A DNA stretch of 64,000 nucleotides from Syngnathus acus (Eukaryota; Chordata; Actinopteri; Syngnathiformes; Syngnathidae). The stretch is taken from the NCBI RefSeq assembly GCF_901709675.1, contig NC_051105.1:3277104-3341103 (forward strand). Direction: 5' to 3'. Below the pieces are notes generated by a model. That model was not told where the DNA came from, ran no database searches, and saw only the letters and a program-made list of their open reading frames with translations. The position numbers and the translations under genes were made by a program. This document shows positions 37,738 to 50,938 of the stretch, in pieces. Positions within the stretch are counted from its first letter, which is position 1, and each line of letters opens with the position of its first letter.

Positions 37738-39145
37738 CAATACCCGTGGCACTTACGCCCATCGTCATGAAGTGCTTTGAGCGGCTTGTCTTGGAGCACA
37801 TCCGGTCAGTTCTCCCTCCCACCATTGACCCCTTCCAGTTTGCGTACCGAGCCAAACGGTCCTCTGAGGATGCCATCTGCTCTGCCCTCCACTCGGCCCT
37901 CACCCACCTGGAGGGGAAGGACTCGTATGTGAGGTTGCTGTTTGTGGACTTCAGTTCTGCCTTCAACACCATTGTGCCGCAGCGTCTCATCAGCAAACTT
38001 GACAAGCTGGGCCTCAGTACCGGCCTCTGCAACTGGCTACTGGACTTCCTCTGTCAGAGGCCACAGGTGGTACGTGTTGGCGACAAGATCTCCGCCAGCA
38101 TCACGCTGAGCACAGGGGCCCCCCAAGGCTGCGTGCTCAGTCCGCTGCTCTTCACCCTCCTGACGCATGACTGCGCTGCCACCTGCAGCGGCAACCGCAT
38201 AGTGAAGTTTGCTGACGACACGACTCTGGTGGGTCTCATCACCAAGGGAGACGAGACTCAATACAGGCTGGAGGTTGACCTTCTGACCGCGTGGTGCAGG
38301 GACAACAACCTCCTGCTAAACGTCGACAAGACCAAGGAGATTGTCGTTGACTTCCGGAAGGGTCACGCCCAACACCTGCCGCTGACCATCGACGGTGCTG
38401 TGGTGGAGAGAGTGAGCAGCGCCAGGTTCCTGGGGGTGCACATCAGTGAGGATCTCTCCTGGTCCACCAACACCGCGTCGCTGGCGAAGAAGGCCCAGCG
38501 CCGCCTGTACTTCCTTCGGAAACTCAGGCGAGCGGGGACTCCTCCGGCCGTCATGACTACTTTTTACCGCGGCACCATTGAGAGCGTCCTCTCCAGCTGT
38601 ATTGCTGTCTGGGGTGGCAGCTGCACTGACCAAGACTTGAAGGCCCTGCAGCGCATTGTGAAAACGGCTAGTAAGACTATTGGTGCTTCTCTCCCCTCCT
38701 TGAAGGACATTTACACCTCCCATCTCACTCGCAAGGCGACCAAGATTGTGAGTGATGTGAGTCACCCCGCTCACTCTTTGTTTGAACTTCTGCCCTCTGG
38801 GAGGCGGTACAGGAGCCTGCGCTCCCGCACCACCAGACTTTCCAACAGCTTCGTACTCCAGGCTGTTAGGATCCTGAACTCGCTCCCCCTTTCAGCGTAG
38901 CGTCCTGTTCTTGCTGTATGCTCACTGGCTCGGTTTTGCCCCTCATATTCAATGGGTTATTGGTCTGTTTTTATTCATCGCTCATTTTATTTTATTTATT
39001 ATTTATTTCTTCTTGTTTTTGTTTTGTGTCGCCTACTTGTATGTCTCGTCACCGTGGGATGGAGGAAACGGAATTTCGGTTTCTTTGTGTGTCTTGACAT
39101 ATGAAGGGATTGACAATAAAGCTGACTTTGACTTTGACTTTGAAT
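37738..39145 (+). mobile_element. 5'-truncated non-LTR retrotransposon (LINE)
   Basis: The span covers the reverse-transcriptase part of a LINE, its 3' UTR and a 3' tail of short repeats, (gacttt)n at about 39121-39142, just after an aataaag. Short tandem repeats instead of poly(A) at the 3' end are usual in the CR1/L2/Rex group. The endonuclease half and the 5' UTR are absent. The left boundary is estimated from where LINE protein similarity stops, and no target duplication was resolved. Confidence 0.8.
37746..38900 (+). CDS. LINE reverse transcriptase fragment (385 codons open)
   Basis: Open frame of 384 aa with reverse-transcriptase blocks in order: [29 protein letters not shown]; a catalytic Asp in [29 protein letters not shown]; the FADD box in [13 protein letters not shown]; then [12 protein letters not shown] and a thumb/connection region [16 protein letters not shown] to the C terminus [20 protein letters not shown]. 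The first ATG is not the real start: the frame is open upstream into PVALTPIV, and the N-terminal endonuclease domain is missing. The GC content (about 57% by eye) is much higher than in the flanks. No stop or frameshift interrupts it, which suggests a fairly young insertion. It belongs to the CR1/L2/Rex-type clades; the exact family is not assigned. Without its 5' half it cannot be autonomous. Confidence 0.9.
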   Translation: MALTPIVMKCFERLVLEHIRSVLPPTIDPFQFAYRAKRSSEDAICSALHSALTHLEGKDSYVRLLFVDFSSAFNTIVPQRLISKLDKLGLSTGLCNWLLDFLCQRPQVVRVGDKISASITLSTGAPQGCVLSPLLFTLLTHDCAATCSGNRIVKFADDTTLVGLITKGDETQYRLEVDLLTAWCRDNNLLLNVDKTKEIVVDFRKGHAQHLPLTIDGAVVERVSSARFLGVHISEDLSWSTNTASLAKKAQRRLYFLRKLRRAGTPPAVMTTFYRGTIESVLSSCIAVWGGSCTDQDLKALQRIVKTASKTIGASLPSLKDIYTSHLTRKATKIVSDVSHPAHSLFELLPSGRRYRSLRSRTTRLSNSFVLQAVRILNSLPLSA

Positions 39146-39159
39146 TACAGATTACTTAA

Positions 39160-42100
39160 AGCATTTAATTGAATTCAAAATAAGTTCTCAGAAATACAAG
39201 TCTATGCATTATTAATACATTATGTATTTTTTTACAAGTGATGTTAAATTAATAATGTATAGTACAGTAAGAATTAGAACAAAATACTTTTTTTCACACT
39301 ATTGTACAAACTGAGCTCTGGGTTCATGTTAAGTTAATTAAGTCAACCTTTATGAAAAACAATCCAGTCTCCACCCTCCTGTGGCATATAAAGATCGAAT
39401 ATCTGACGTCATCTTCTGTTTCTTTGGTTACCAGTGCAAACAAACACTTTCCTTTTAGCCTTTAGCCTTCAAGAATTTGTCTGATAGTTATTATTTTTAA
39501 TACTCCGTATGCATAACATCGAGGGAAATCCCGTTGGGATGCATGCAAGCAAAGTCCAAACGCTATAAAAAAAAATGTATATTACACATGGAAGGCAGTA
39601 CAAAAGCCCTGTTTTTTGCAAACGATGGAGTATATTGTATTGGTTTTGTACTTGAAGCAAACTTAAAGCAAACGGCGACATCTAGTGGTCAGAATATAGA
39701 ACAGCAGTGCTGCCCTGTTTAAATTAAATAAACAAACCTCATTATTTCAGTTATAAACCTTTATCTACTAAAATGATAATAATAAACATTAAAGCGGTAG
39801 CCATGGTAATAAATAAGGGATTTGCTTGGTTGGGGTTATACTGTATAATTGAGCAGTAGTATTAAATATTTAAAACAGCAGCAGATGGTCCAAAGCACTT
39901 ATAATTCCTGCGCTCTTGTGTCACTTAATGCACTAAAATCAATAAGTGCAGCCTGTTACGAAAATGCCAGTTGCTGTTAATGAGGCAATTAGTTCTACAT
40001 CAAGTGACCGGTTCGTGACCCAACATGTTCACCCCAGGCTGCCATGACAAAAAAAAAAAAAAAAACACCCACACAATCTTAATGCAGGCTTACAATCGGA
40101 ATGCAACTATTAAAAACTATGTCCGTGGGGATACCACTTCGTTCTATTTATCCATCTCTAATGTGGCAGCATGCAAATACAAATTGAAGAGATGGAAGTA
40201 TTGCCAGGATGTCTCCATCCTTTGAAGATGATTTAATTATTCATTTGATTCATTCATGAAAAAATATTGTGATCCAACCTTGGTATGCTGTTTTTAGTCA
40301 CGAGATCATTTTTGACAGCCAAATTCAGAAATTGCAGCTTTTGTGTTCTTGTACTTGTGCAATAACATATGTGTCCACTAGAGGGTCCTAGAGGGAACGA
40401 ACTTGTATTAGTTTCACAATTTCTTTAACGTCCTTGAAAAATCATTGCCGATTTGAAAATTCTAAATATTAAAGACAGTTGACATTACTTCACTTTAGTT
40501 TACTTTACTTAAGCATGTTAAAAAGTTGTCAAAAGTTAATTCAATGCTACTTAAAATAAGTAAATGAGTAATAAAAACGTATAATTGCATGCGTTAAAGA
40601 AATGAAATAAATATCTTTAATTCCTGTATTTTTTTTAATTTTCAGAAAATCAAACTTAAAATTAAAAACTAAACTAAGACGTATAAAAAAATCTATCAAT
40701 TATGATTCTATGTTATATTTACAATTAAAGACTTACTTTACTTCCTGTCCGTATGTACTGAACAGTATTTACTGTTACATTAGGTATGAAAAGTTATTTT
40801 TAACAGGCCTAATTCTAATTATCACTATCAGAAATCAGATCTCTTGTATGGCATTTCAATTATTTGTGGAAATTCATTAATTGCTGGCTCTGTCTCTATG
40901 CCCTGCGATTAGGGAGGGCTGGCTGCAGTCCATATGTACCAGACAGTGAGAAAACATAGTGGACAGTTAGTCAAAGACAATGTATGTTGTTAAATCCTCT
41001 GGGCGATGTTTGCAGCACTAAACACACACACACGCACAGCTCGGACTATTTCTACGTGACGTTAAAAGGTCATCAAGGAGGCCTAGCTAGTTCCTTGAGC
41101 AGAACGTCTATTTGTGTATCTGTGTCTCAGCGGACGTCTGACTGCGTGCGAGCTATGCGTCCTTCCCCATCTATCATGGCCGCCGTTTACGCGGACCCCC
41201 ACCTGTCTACTATCATACTGTTTTGACCATTCATTTTTCTTTCTGCTCTGTCTTGATGAGCAAGGCGTCAAGGCCGGTGGTCCTAGACGGCACATGTACA
41301 TACATCACACGCTCAGTTTCCTGTACACTTGCACAAATACACAGTTAACAAAAACTATGTTAAGGTGGCATATTTCCTCCACAGGTTGTCAGGGAGAAAT
41401 AATAATCTCTTTTTAGGGCAAGACTAAATAATCAGCCAACACACTCTGACCTTTCAAATGATGAGGGGAATTTATCCTCCCCCTCTGGTGGGCTGTGTTT
41501 TGTTGCCATGACAGACGCTCATACGTACAGTGGCTAGACTATGGGATGCATGAGTCCAAAATACATCTGGATATACATATAGGCCTGTATCACTGTGTCA
41601 GCAGTTTGCTCTCTGGGCTCCACTGGTCACACAATTTTTCTTTCTTTTAGTTAATATTTAGTTTTTGTGTGGGTGCTTACTCTTCTTTTTATTTTTATTT
41701 TTTATTTTAGAAAAAGTAGCTAACTGTATAAAACACAGAGATTATAAATAATTAGTGATTTTTCTTCTGGAATATTTAGATTTTTTTAATATTTTTGTTT
41801 TTGCCGTTACCTTTTTAAATTTTTAAGGAATGTTCTTTTTATTATTTTATTTTTCCGAATTTTTAGCTGTTCTATATTTTATTAGGTTGTTTTTCAAGTG
41901 TTTTGATTTATTATATTCTTTTAAGATTATTTATTCTTTTAATTTATTAGTCTTTCTTTTTGGGATTTGTATTCACTATTTATTCATGTTTTATTTGTTT
42001 AATATTAAGTGATTCTTTTTCGGTTTTTTTTAATCAATTCTAATTTCTTCTTTGGCAATTATCACACAGTGCATATGACAACAAACACGCAGTTTATATA

Positions 42101-45100
42101 AAACAACGCTCAGTTCCTGATGCCATTACATTTCTGTCAGGTGTGTGAATTTTTTTACTTAATTTCGCTTTGTGCAATTCTACCATCGTGTGCAAAACAG
42201 TTAAGAATGCTAAATTGTTACCTAAAATAATTTCTGTGGTAATTAATGTGTTGCGATTCACAGTTCGACCATGGAAATGATTGTTTTTATTTCCATTACT
42301 TCCCAATCTTGTTTGAAGGCTTCAGACCTTCAATTGCGGCTTCGTCTTCTGTCCGTCCTTCCAATCGTGATCCAAGGTCCCTTTCTTGCTCAGTCTGGAG
42401 CGGCCAGCATCCATTACTCAGCTATCTGCGAACATTCCTCATCCAGATGCTGTGTATTTTCCTTTTTTCTGCATGAGCCTCAAATGTACACAGCAAGGAT
42501 CGATGCATTTATTTTTCAAGAAGATCCATGTGTCTGGCAAGCGGCTTCATGAACTCATCAATACGGTCGTTCATTCATTCATGATGGAAATGTTTAAACT
42601 TACGACACTCCCATTTCAAACCATTTTCTATGAAAATAGCTTGAAGATGAAAAATGTTATTGCAAGAAACAAGACCGGAAGATGTAAAATGTGCGAAATA
42701 ATATTCATACGGACTAAATGAAAAATATGAGTCACTTATCATAGATTATACGTTAAGACAGTCGTTAAGGGTGGACCTCACTGATATGCCAGTCTTTGAT
42801 AGTTCAGCACCGGAGTCGGTTTAGTACCAAGAATCGATACCGTTCGACTGTTGTGATTAGCTAAATGAGGCTACATTGCAATCTTGCTAGCTAGCGCTTT
42901 ACCGCTGCAAATTCCCTCCTTAAACTTCTACTCATTCTCTACCGGGACAAAAACACAGCATTTTTTTAAATTGACGTTTGCATTTACGTCGATCGAATGG
43001 AATATGGAGTCCCTCAGGGCTGTGTTCTATACCTTCTTTAGTTCAATTTTAACTTCGAGAAACCCCAAAATGGGACCATGAACTTTTGGAGTAAATACTG
43101 TATTTCTAAATGAAAAGTTTGGATGGATAGAAGAACCCTTCATCATTTCAACCGCTTTTTCCATTGTGATACTAAAAACATTCCACATTTCCTGCTAAAA
43201 CACGACAGAAAAATATTTTTGACCATTTCCAGTAGTGAGTGAAAACATCTATAATTCAGCTGTAAAACAAACTTGTTAAGAGCTGCCATTTATTTCACAT
43301 ATATTGAACCTGGCATGCTGTTAGTTTGACATGGAATAACACTTACTGGGTTACGAGCATTGCCAATGTTTCGGTCACAGAGTCCACATATAACTATTGC
43401 TTTTGTGTGCACTGAAAAAAAAACACACGATGCTGCTTTCCGAGTATGGGGTGAGCTCATTGTAAGTTAGCAGCCTCTATTTATACAACTATTTAAGAAG
43501 AATAACAACGTTTACAAAACTGCTTCACACACCATCAAGTCTAAGTAAGAACAGCTAAATGGTTCATGGAGTCTGGAAACACTAACAAGAGAGCGGGAAG
43601 TGAGGTCGTAGAGTGTGTTGGGAACAAACTAGCAACGAAGTGAGGTTGGAAAAGTTTCATCTAGATCTACTGGTGGAACCAATGGAACAATAAATAATAA
43701 TAATATACAATTGAGTTTTACATAGTTAAATCTTTGCACGTGTTTGCAGCAGTTATCGAAAAATATGTATAAATAATAATATCTGGAGAGAAATCGTAGA
43801 ATTGACTTAACTTACTTTTGAAGGACATTTTATTTGACACGTGAAGCAACTTAATGTGAAGGCTGTCCATCCCATCAGAGTTTGATGTAGCTGTCAATAC
43901 AATTCTCTCCATTCTCTTTGTGCTATTGGGCCATTTTTAAAACCTTGTCATGTGTTTCCATTTTTGCCACAACGAGCGGCGTGGTGGGGGGTATCTTTTT
44001 TTTTTTTCTTGCAGACCATATGCTGCATGCATCCGAGCATGCTATGCTGTTTGTGCCAGGTCAACAGTGACTCCTGTGAGCATTCCTCGCATTACTCGCA
44101 CCACCCTGTAGAATAGCTGTCCCATCCATAATGCCGTTCTGCAAGCACCTGCCTTTATGGGCCGCTATGTTTTAGCCTTTAACCCAGTGAGACATCTCGA
44201 TGTCTGTCGTCGAGGAGCAGAAGAAGTGGGACAAGTAGTCAATTTGAATGAGTTCTAGAGAAGAGCTCATGTGGGAAAGTGATGGGGTGGCTTTTCCTGT
44301 AGTGTTGCCAAACTGGAGCATTTTGGTTTGACTCTGTCAAAACTAAATCATAGGGTCAAGTGATAGACATGAGCTCTCACCTCACATCAAAATGCAAAAG
44401 CTGGCACAAAGGTTCGAAAAACAGCTGGTGACTCGCAGGCTGGTACTTTTTTTTTTTTTAAAGGTCTTTTGCTGTTACTTGTTTCAATTCTTGCAAGAAG
44501 TAGAAACCTTGGCCTCGTGATTACGAAGATACAATTGATAATTACTTGAAACAGAGTTTCTCTTACGATGGGCCTTGAGTTTGACATTCACGGAATAAAC
44601 TATAAAGGCTCATATACTGTACTGGAATTATTCCCAACCAATGTACAATTTGAGATCGTAAGGTGTGCCACAGTTTCACTTAGCTGGTTCAATCATGATT
44701 TCTTATTTACAACAAATAATGTATGTTAACCTGGCAGGCAAAAAAAGTTAGATGCTCTTACGCTATGAACAATAAAACATGCATTCACTTTTTATGACAT
44801 GCACATCACATTAACCGAAACATTATTCTACTATCATGAGACCTAGCTACTAATCTGTCAAGATAGCAATGTTAGCCAACTATGCTAATGATTTTAGTCA
44901 CGTAGTCATTTCGTCTTTTGAGCAGCACCACATGTACTTGATTTTGCTGATAAATTAGTGAGTATGAACATTGGTATAGATTCCTGACTTTTCCAAGACC
45001 CCCCTAAGTCTAACATGTGTCACGTCAACATGTTTTTCTCCCACATGCTTAAAATGAAGCACCGGTAAACCATGTCAGGGGTCTACAGACAGTCTGTCTC

Positions 45101-45380
45101 ACTATGTGTATGAAGGTGTGCGTGTTGACAAGTTATGAATGTAACACAGTATGTTGGGGAGCGTGGTTTGCCGTTCTGTACATACGTGTGATATGTGCAA
45201 GTGGTTTAGGATTAGCCATTGTATGTGAAACCAACACTACATGAATTTTAACAGAACACAAATACATCATTTAGTGCAATAACACTGACAGGAGTGACAC
45301 GTAAAGCACAGTAGTGGTTGAGGTATGGCCGGAAACCTCCTGTATGTTATTCTGGATGACCCTTTCTTTCATTAAAAGTG
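39160..45380. other. Intergenic DNA, no gene recognised
   Basis: Strongly AT-rich, with a T-rich low-complexity block at 41636-42030 that opens meaningless short frames. No exon-like, tRNA-like or conserved block was found on either strand. It may contain distal enhancers of dcbld2 or col8a1, which cannot be judged from one sequence. Confidence 0.5.
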
Positions 45381-45404
45381 AAGACAATTTGCAATTCTAG
45401 TAAT

Positions 45405-45503
45405 GACACACGAATTTGATACACAATTTGTCTTTGCCGGCCACATAAAATGATGTGGCGGGCCGTATCTGGCCCCCGGGCCTTGAGTTTGACACAAGTG
45501 CTG
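45405..45503 (-). repeat. hAT-type transposon end fragment
   Basis: On the minus strand from 45503: cagcacttgtgtcaaactca, then aggcccgggggccagatacg, then gcccgccacatcatttta. The 'gtcaaactcaaggcccgggggcc' word order is the usual terminus of a widespread vertebrate hAT family. The matching far end was not found. A shorter similar scrap is at 44572-44590. Confidence 0.5.
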
Positions 45504-46514
45504 TACTTTCGCAACGCTACTCCTGTAAATGGGCTACCCAATACCACATCATGTATCAATAAATTAAATGAAAGAAAACGGGCACAATAAATTAGCCTGT
45601 GCACAAAAGTGTCAAACTATTACTCAACATTAAAGTGAATTGAATGAAATAAAAAATTGATGCAAAAAGACGTATATAAATTAATGACATCCAATTTAAT
45701 TGCCCAGGCATATACAATAAGTAACCATTGCACAATAGCATAAAAATGAAATGACATTAACCAAGAGAAAGACCCCCTCATGTCTTGTTAAAAACAGTTA
45801 GCGGTGATGTCACCGGCGGGCGGACGCGAGACTGCAATGATTCCGTCTGTTGATTGAGGCAAAGCATTGTGGGTAGTGGTAACGTGTGAACGGAGAGACC
45901 CGCATGCACGGGAGGCATGTGTAAGCTTGTGTGCATGTATGCTCCGACACTGTCGTGTGAAGCCTTACCTAAAGCAAACATGGGGAGGGGCGAGCTCACT
46001 ACTCCTCATTTAGAGGCCATCCATGTTGTTGACTTAAAATCATGAAGGATTGCACTTATTATGTGAAACAATTCCAAAGAGTCATTTCTATAGGTCTTAA
46101 TGTCAGCTTGATCGCATGCATAGATTGTTTTTATATGGCGCAGAGGTCATGGGATTTCCTCTTATCCTTATTATGAGCACATGGGCTCAGGGAAAGAGCG
46201 AATGGGATCCACATTGGAGAATAATGGCGTTTGCGTTAAAGACTCATTAACACCACCTCAGTTTTTGTCCATGAGGAGGGGGGTCTGGCTGGTTGAAACA
46301 AGTCCAGCCATGGCCATTTTTAGAAATAATGAAGTTATTAAAAATGGTGGTTTAATTTTTAAAATAACAAAAAAAAAAGATCTTTGAATAAGGGTGTGTA
46401 AAGTATTTTTGGTAACTTGTGATTCTTCTTACCTCACAGACTATACACTTGTTGAATCGGGGGCCTCCCTCGGCTCACGTCATGCATGATGACAGAAAAT
46501 GTTTGTTGAGTTAG

Positions 46515-46716
46515 TGACATGGTGGATGACTTGTTAGCACGTTTGCTGCACAGTCCAGAGGTTGTGAGTTCAAATCCGGTGTTTGGCTTTCTTTGAAGAC
46601 TATAAATTGTTTGCAGGTGTAAAAGCATGTTTGTTAACTTATCTGTTCTTTGATTGGCTGGTGACTAGTTCCGGGTGTACCCTGCTTCTGAGATAGGCTC
46701 CTAATTGACTGAGTAA
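46515..46716 (+). repeat. tRNA-derived SINE, near full-length
   Basis: Head: catggtggatgacttgttag, then cacgtttgctgcacag, then B box gagttcaaatcc (46566-46577). A body follows, then the tail 'gattggctggtgactagttc' and 'gagataggctcctaattgac'. The family also appears at 1541, 29642, 37435, 50811 and 62590. The A and B boxes are degraded, so it is probably inactive. Confidence 0.65.
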
Positions 46717-46729
46717 TTCTTTTTTTAAA

Positions 46730-47084
46730 TTTTTTATTTTATTTTCACGAGTTCATTCTGCCACTGAAGACACCTTTGGTGTTTTTGGGAGGAGATTTCC
46801 ACTGCAATATCAATAGACAGTTTTGACCCAATCCTGGAATGTTCGTTTTTTGTGTGGTATGTTCTCCTTTGAACTGAATCCCCCCCAAAATTTTGAAACA
46901 GATGATTCGTGCTCTATGATCTCGGTGATCCCTGTTGAAGCTTTGGCATCTTCTTCCGTTTAGTGACGTCCATTGTTCCTGTAGGTCGGTTCAGAGTGAC
47001 CCGGGGTCGTAGAGGGAAGGCCACTGTTGCGGCCTGGCAGGGTAAAGGTTCAGAATAGTAAAAGTCTAAATAGTACCAAGCTGA

Positions 47085-47180
<96 letters not shown>

Positions 47181-49640
47181 TTGTTGAAAGGCCATGAAGG
47201 GATAATGCTGATTTCCTTGTAGGGTGTTGCGATGTGCCAAAAAATAAATTAATTAAAATAATTCATGTTCCGCGGGCCGCCAATTGAATTGCACTGATCT
47301 ATGCAATGAAATAAAAGAAGTCTACGCTTTTTAGGAGCCTGACATTTGTTTGTATTCTTATTGGGGAGTGACCAGTGCAGACAAGTGCAAAAAGTAAATA
47401 TTCAGACTATTTATGTTATTAAAACACCAATGACTCATTATTGCTTTGGCTCTTGTGAAGATTTCGGGAGACAAGTCATTAGAAGTTTTTGTTTACATTG
47501 TAGTGGTCATTGGTCAGCAAATCTGCCTCATTGTTTTATGTTGGGGGTTTAAATCATTAGCTTAGCCAGCGATTCCAATACTTGTTTGTTAATCGGTACC
47601 TGGTGACGTCGTCATACATATAAGCCCAGGTTGTGTGTGATTTGTGCAGTGACCATTCGAAAGAATTTGCATGCAATTGAGGCGACTTTTCCTCCATGAG
47701 TGAAATTCCAAAGTGCTTTGTCCCTGCAGGCCACCTTGTCGTGTTTACTCCCGTTTGCACTGCAAATTCCAAGATTGCCTCACTGCGAACAGGGGTCCAA
47801 GCGAGGAATGCGGAAGCGTGGGACAAACTCTGATGTCGTAAAGTCATCTGAAAATGGAAACGCCTTTTCAATTAGGGATTTGTTGCTATGACGATAGCGC
47901 AGTTGTCTTTGTGTATTCACGACTGTAAAATGCAAATGTTCCTAAATGCATGTACAGTTGTTGGTACCCTCATACAATGCGTTCATTTAGTGCATTTAAG
48001 CTTGAATAGCCGAGGTCACGGAAAATAGTGTGTGACCAGGAGCAACAGATAGAATGTGATAAATAGCGCGCTGTGTGCAAATCGCTCTCTTAATGACACG
48101 ATACGACACCACATGTTTGCATAGACGGCGGATGGGAGGAATTCCAATGGTCATGCTGCCTTTTGGACAACAAATGTTTTCAGCGTATTGAGCAGACACA
48201 CCCACAGCTGAAAGTTGAGATGTCCAAGTGACACTGCCTTTGCGGGCTGAAACATCACAACCTGTCATATCATTCCCCAGAAAGAAAATAATTCACACAA
48301 AAACACACACATTGACATGTCGTGCGGACCAGATGAGTGATGCGTCGCAAATGGTGCGATGCGACGGCGCTAACAAAAGGTGCTTCGCTAAAAGCAGTAA
48401 ACTGACTAACATGACACTTGGCTGTTGCAGACGGAACAGGACATCCACCCTTTTGCACCGATGTGCCACTTTAAAACCGCACACACTCACTTCTATTTTA
48501 ACTTTGCTGGTTTCATGGGAGTTAGATAAATGACATGATGAGGGAGGTCCTCTGAACCGTGTTGTCAATAGTACACGATTGATAGCGATGGTGGGTGGCC
48601 GGGCCAGTGACAGGTTTGGGTCAAGGAAAACAAAGTGTCTGTCGACACAAAGACGCTCTGAGATTTATTTTTAGTGACGCTGCCGTCGACAACGTTCTTC
48701 ACACTTTTACTTTGACAGGTGTGGTGGCAACCATGTTGTTTTTCCCCTGATGACAGATATACTCTCAATGACGAAAGTCACTTATTGGCGAAACAAGACT
48801 TTTGAACTAAATGGAGATATTCAACATAGATAACTTAAATTTGAAAAGTTGGAGATAAACAGATATTTGGAGTCAAACATCTTTCAAATGTTAAAATAAC
48901 AGATCGGTATGAAAAGCTCAATATTAAAATGCCATTAATGAAGTTGTCACTCTAAACAAGGTTACAGTTTAGTTGAGTGAAACTTATGCCATATCTTCAA
49001 GTTGATTTTGAACAGTATGAAAAAAAAACGGAACGTCTAATGAAATCATGAAAATAATCAATGATAAAGCCAAATAAAAAGTTACATTTAATCCCCAAAA
49101 AATTCTGAAAAAGCAAAACATCTGCACCCCATTTTAATACCTTGATGCTGGCTGAACTGACGTCTGCTTTTCAGCCTTTTTTTTTCTTTTTTCTAGAACA
49201 TGCTTGTTTTCCTAAATGATACAACCTTGAGGCAGCACTGTATTCATATTTTTATATTTGTATTCTTACACTTATACAGTACAGTACTCATAGCATTACT
49301 TCTTGTTAAGAACAGCAACCAGTGCTTTATGACTTTTTGTTTTTGTGTCTTAATTGCAATAACATATCACGTCACATCACGACGTCGGATTCTTTAATTT
49401 GACTTAATTCCTCTACTCCTCAGACTATACATACACTACGTCGGGACACACGCTTGGTTGTCGTCTGTTTTGGTTTTCCCTCAGTGTATGCCAGAACAGG
49501 TGAAGGTCTAACAATGCCAGCACTGTGGGTCATTTTAATGCATTCAGTGCATTAGATCACCAAAAGCGGACGCCAAAATGAGTCTTTATTGTCTTTGTGG
49601 GCACTCAGCTGACAAATATGTTTTTGTGCCACTATGTGGA
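46730..49640. other. Intergenic DNA upstream of col8a1, no gene recognised
   Basis: Apart from the CA microsatellite, only short chance frames are present. The last 1-2 kb is presumably distal promoter sequence of col8a1. Confidence 0.5.
47086..47172. repeat. (CA)n microsatellite, 87 bp
   Basis: An uninterrupted CA run of about 43 units, followed by an imperfect gcacacgc end. This is the longest dinucleotide repeat in the window and is probably polymorphic. Confidence 0.95.
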
Positions 49641-49739
49641 ATATTTTATTTTTATTGTAGCCTCCTAACCCTCCCTCCTGTTCTTCCAAGCAGGCTCTGG
49701 CTGGGCCGCCCACCCCGTGTGGCCCCACCCTGCAGCGCA

Positions 49740-49909
49740 TATAAGATGTGTCCACAAAGGTGGGCATCTGTTATGAGCACTTGTGCCAGAGGATTGCTCG
49801 TCAATTCCGAGATTGCCGCTTTTTAACTCCCTCTCCCTCTCTCTCTCGCTCTCTCTCTTTCTGAGTCTCCCTGTGGTGATTATTTCAACTTTGCATCTGA
49901 CCCCCAAAG
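49740..49909 (+). promoter_or_regulatory. Candidate col8a1 promoter and non-coding first exon
   Basis: A TATA-type box, TATAAG (49740-49745), is preceded by a GC- and CACC-rich stretch (ggccgcccaccccg, 49706-49719). It is followed, within the distance of a normal transcription start (about 49770), by a CT-rich leader. The leader ends in a consensus donor, ccaaag|gtaagc (exon end 49909). The first acceptor of the coding gene is at 57375, so the implied intron is 7.5 kb. No other promoter-like block was seen between here and the ATG. It is assigned to col8a1 by position and strand; it could instead belong to an unrecognised transcript. Confidence 0.5.
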
Positions 49910-50810
49910 GTAAGCTATGCCATGCTTTTGCAGTGTACACACTTGCATTTTGGAATTAGGATGTAATTGCTAGATTAGATTATTATGTATGAAGTGGATG
50001 CTTGCACATGAATGCATAAGATTTTGTGGGTCTGAAATTGATCCCTGAGCAATTCAATTATCTACTTTTTTTTTCAATCTTTCAAAATTTTATTAAATTT
50101 AACATTTTATATTTCATTTACTATAATATCTGTAATATTTATATTCCCAAAGATACATTAAAAATATTATATAGTCTTGTCAGTTACTCCGCATCTTGTT
50201 CATTTTGTGTAGTACTGTTTCTGATTAATGAATTGCACATATTTAACCAGTTTTTATTTCTTTAAATTATTTTTTATATTATTATCCCAAATATAAAGGA
50301 TAAAATATATATAACTGTATGATTTTACATAATCCTTCAAAAAACTAAATATTTGTCTTTGTGTTGTGGTTAAGAATAATAAAAAGAATAAAAATGTTTG
50401 TTTTTTTCCCGTTGTTTTGATTAAAAGCAGAGGCATGGATCTCACAATTTTACTATTTTCAATATATAGTAACATTTCTTGTTGGTGGTCAAAAAAAGAA
50501 AAATAAGTAATTACCAAACAAAAGTTTACGTTCAGATTCTAAATAAATTATTAATAGTTTGAGTTACGGCCCATGATATGACATCACTTAAACATTTCAA
50601 GGTTTAGATAAGCTGAATTTTGTTAGAAAAAGACGCACTGAATGGCTAATCAAATCATAAAAATAGTGATTGTTGGCTTATTTCTTGCATAATTTACATT
50701 TTTTTTGACACATTGTCTTTGAAAAATAAGTGGAGGGCAAAAACATCAATATTTTCAAGAGCCATTTTTCACAACGATGGTGCATTAACGTTAATTCATT
50801 GTCTTACTGT

Positions 50811-50938
50811 GAGTGTCTGGCGACCTGTTTAGGGTGTGACCTGCCTCTCACCCAAAGTCAGCTGTGACAGGCTTCAGCTCACCCATGACCCTAATAACGA
50901 CAAGCACCATATAAAATGGATTGATAAATGGATGGATC
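50811..50938 (+). repeat. SINE-tail fragment
   Basis: Carries gtctggcgacctgtttaggg, then tgacctgcctctcaccc, then acaggcttcagctcacc, then ccctaataacgacaagc, and ends in a tggatggatggat-like run. It is a diverged member of the 46515-46716 family without its head. Confidence 0.6.

Noticed and set aside
38316-38774. 152-codon minus-strand frame
   Set aside because: Antisense to the reverse-transcriptase frame in GC-rich DNA.
41830-42012. Phe/Leu-rich 60-codon frame suggestive of a membrane peptide
   Set aside because: Product of a T-rich low-complexity stretch. Any frame here looks hydrophobic.
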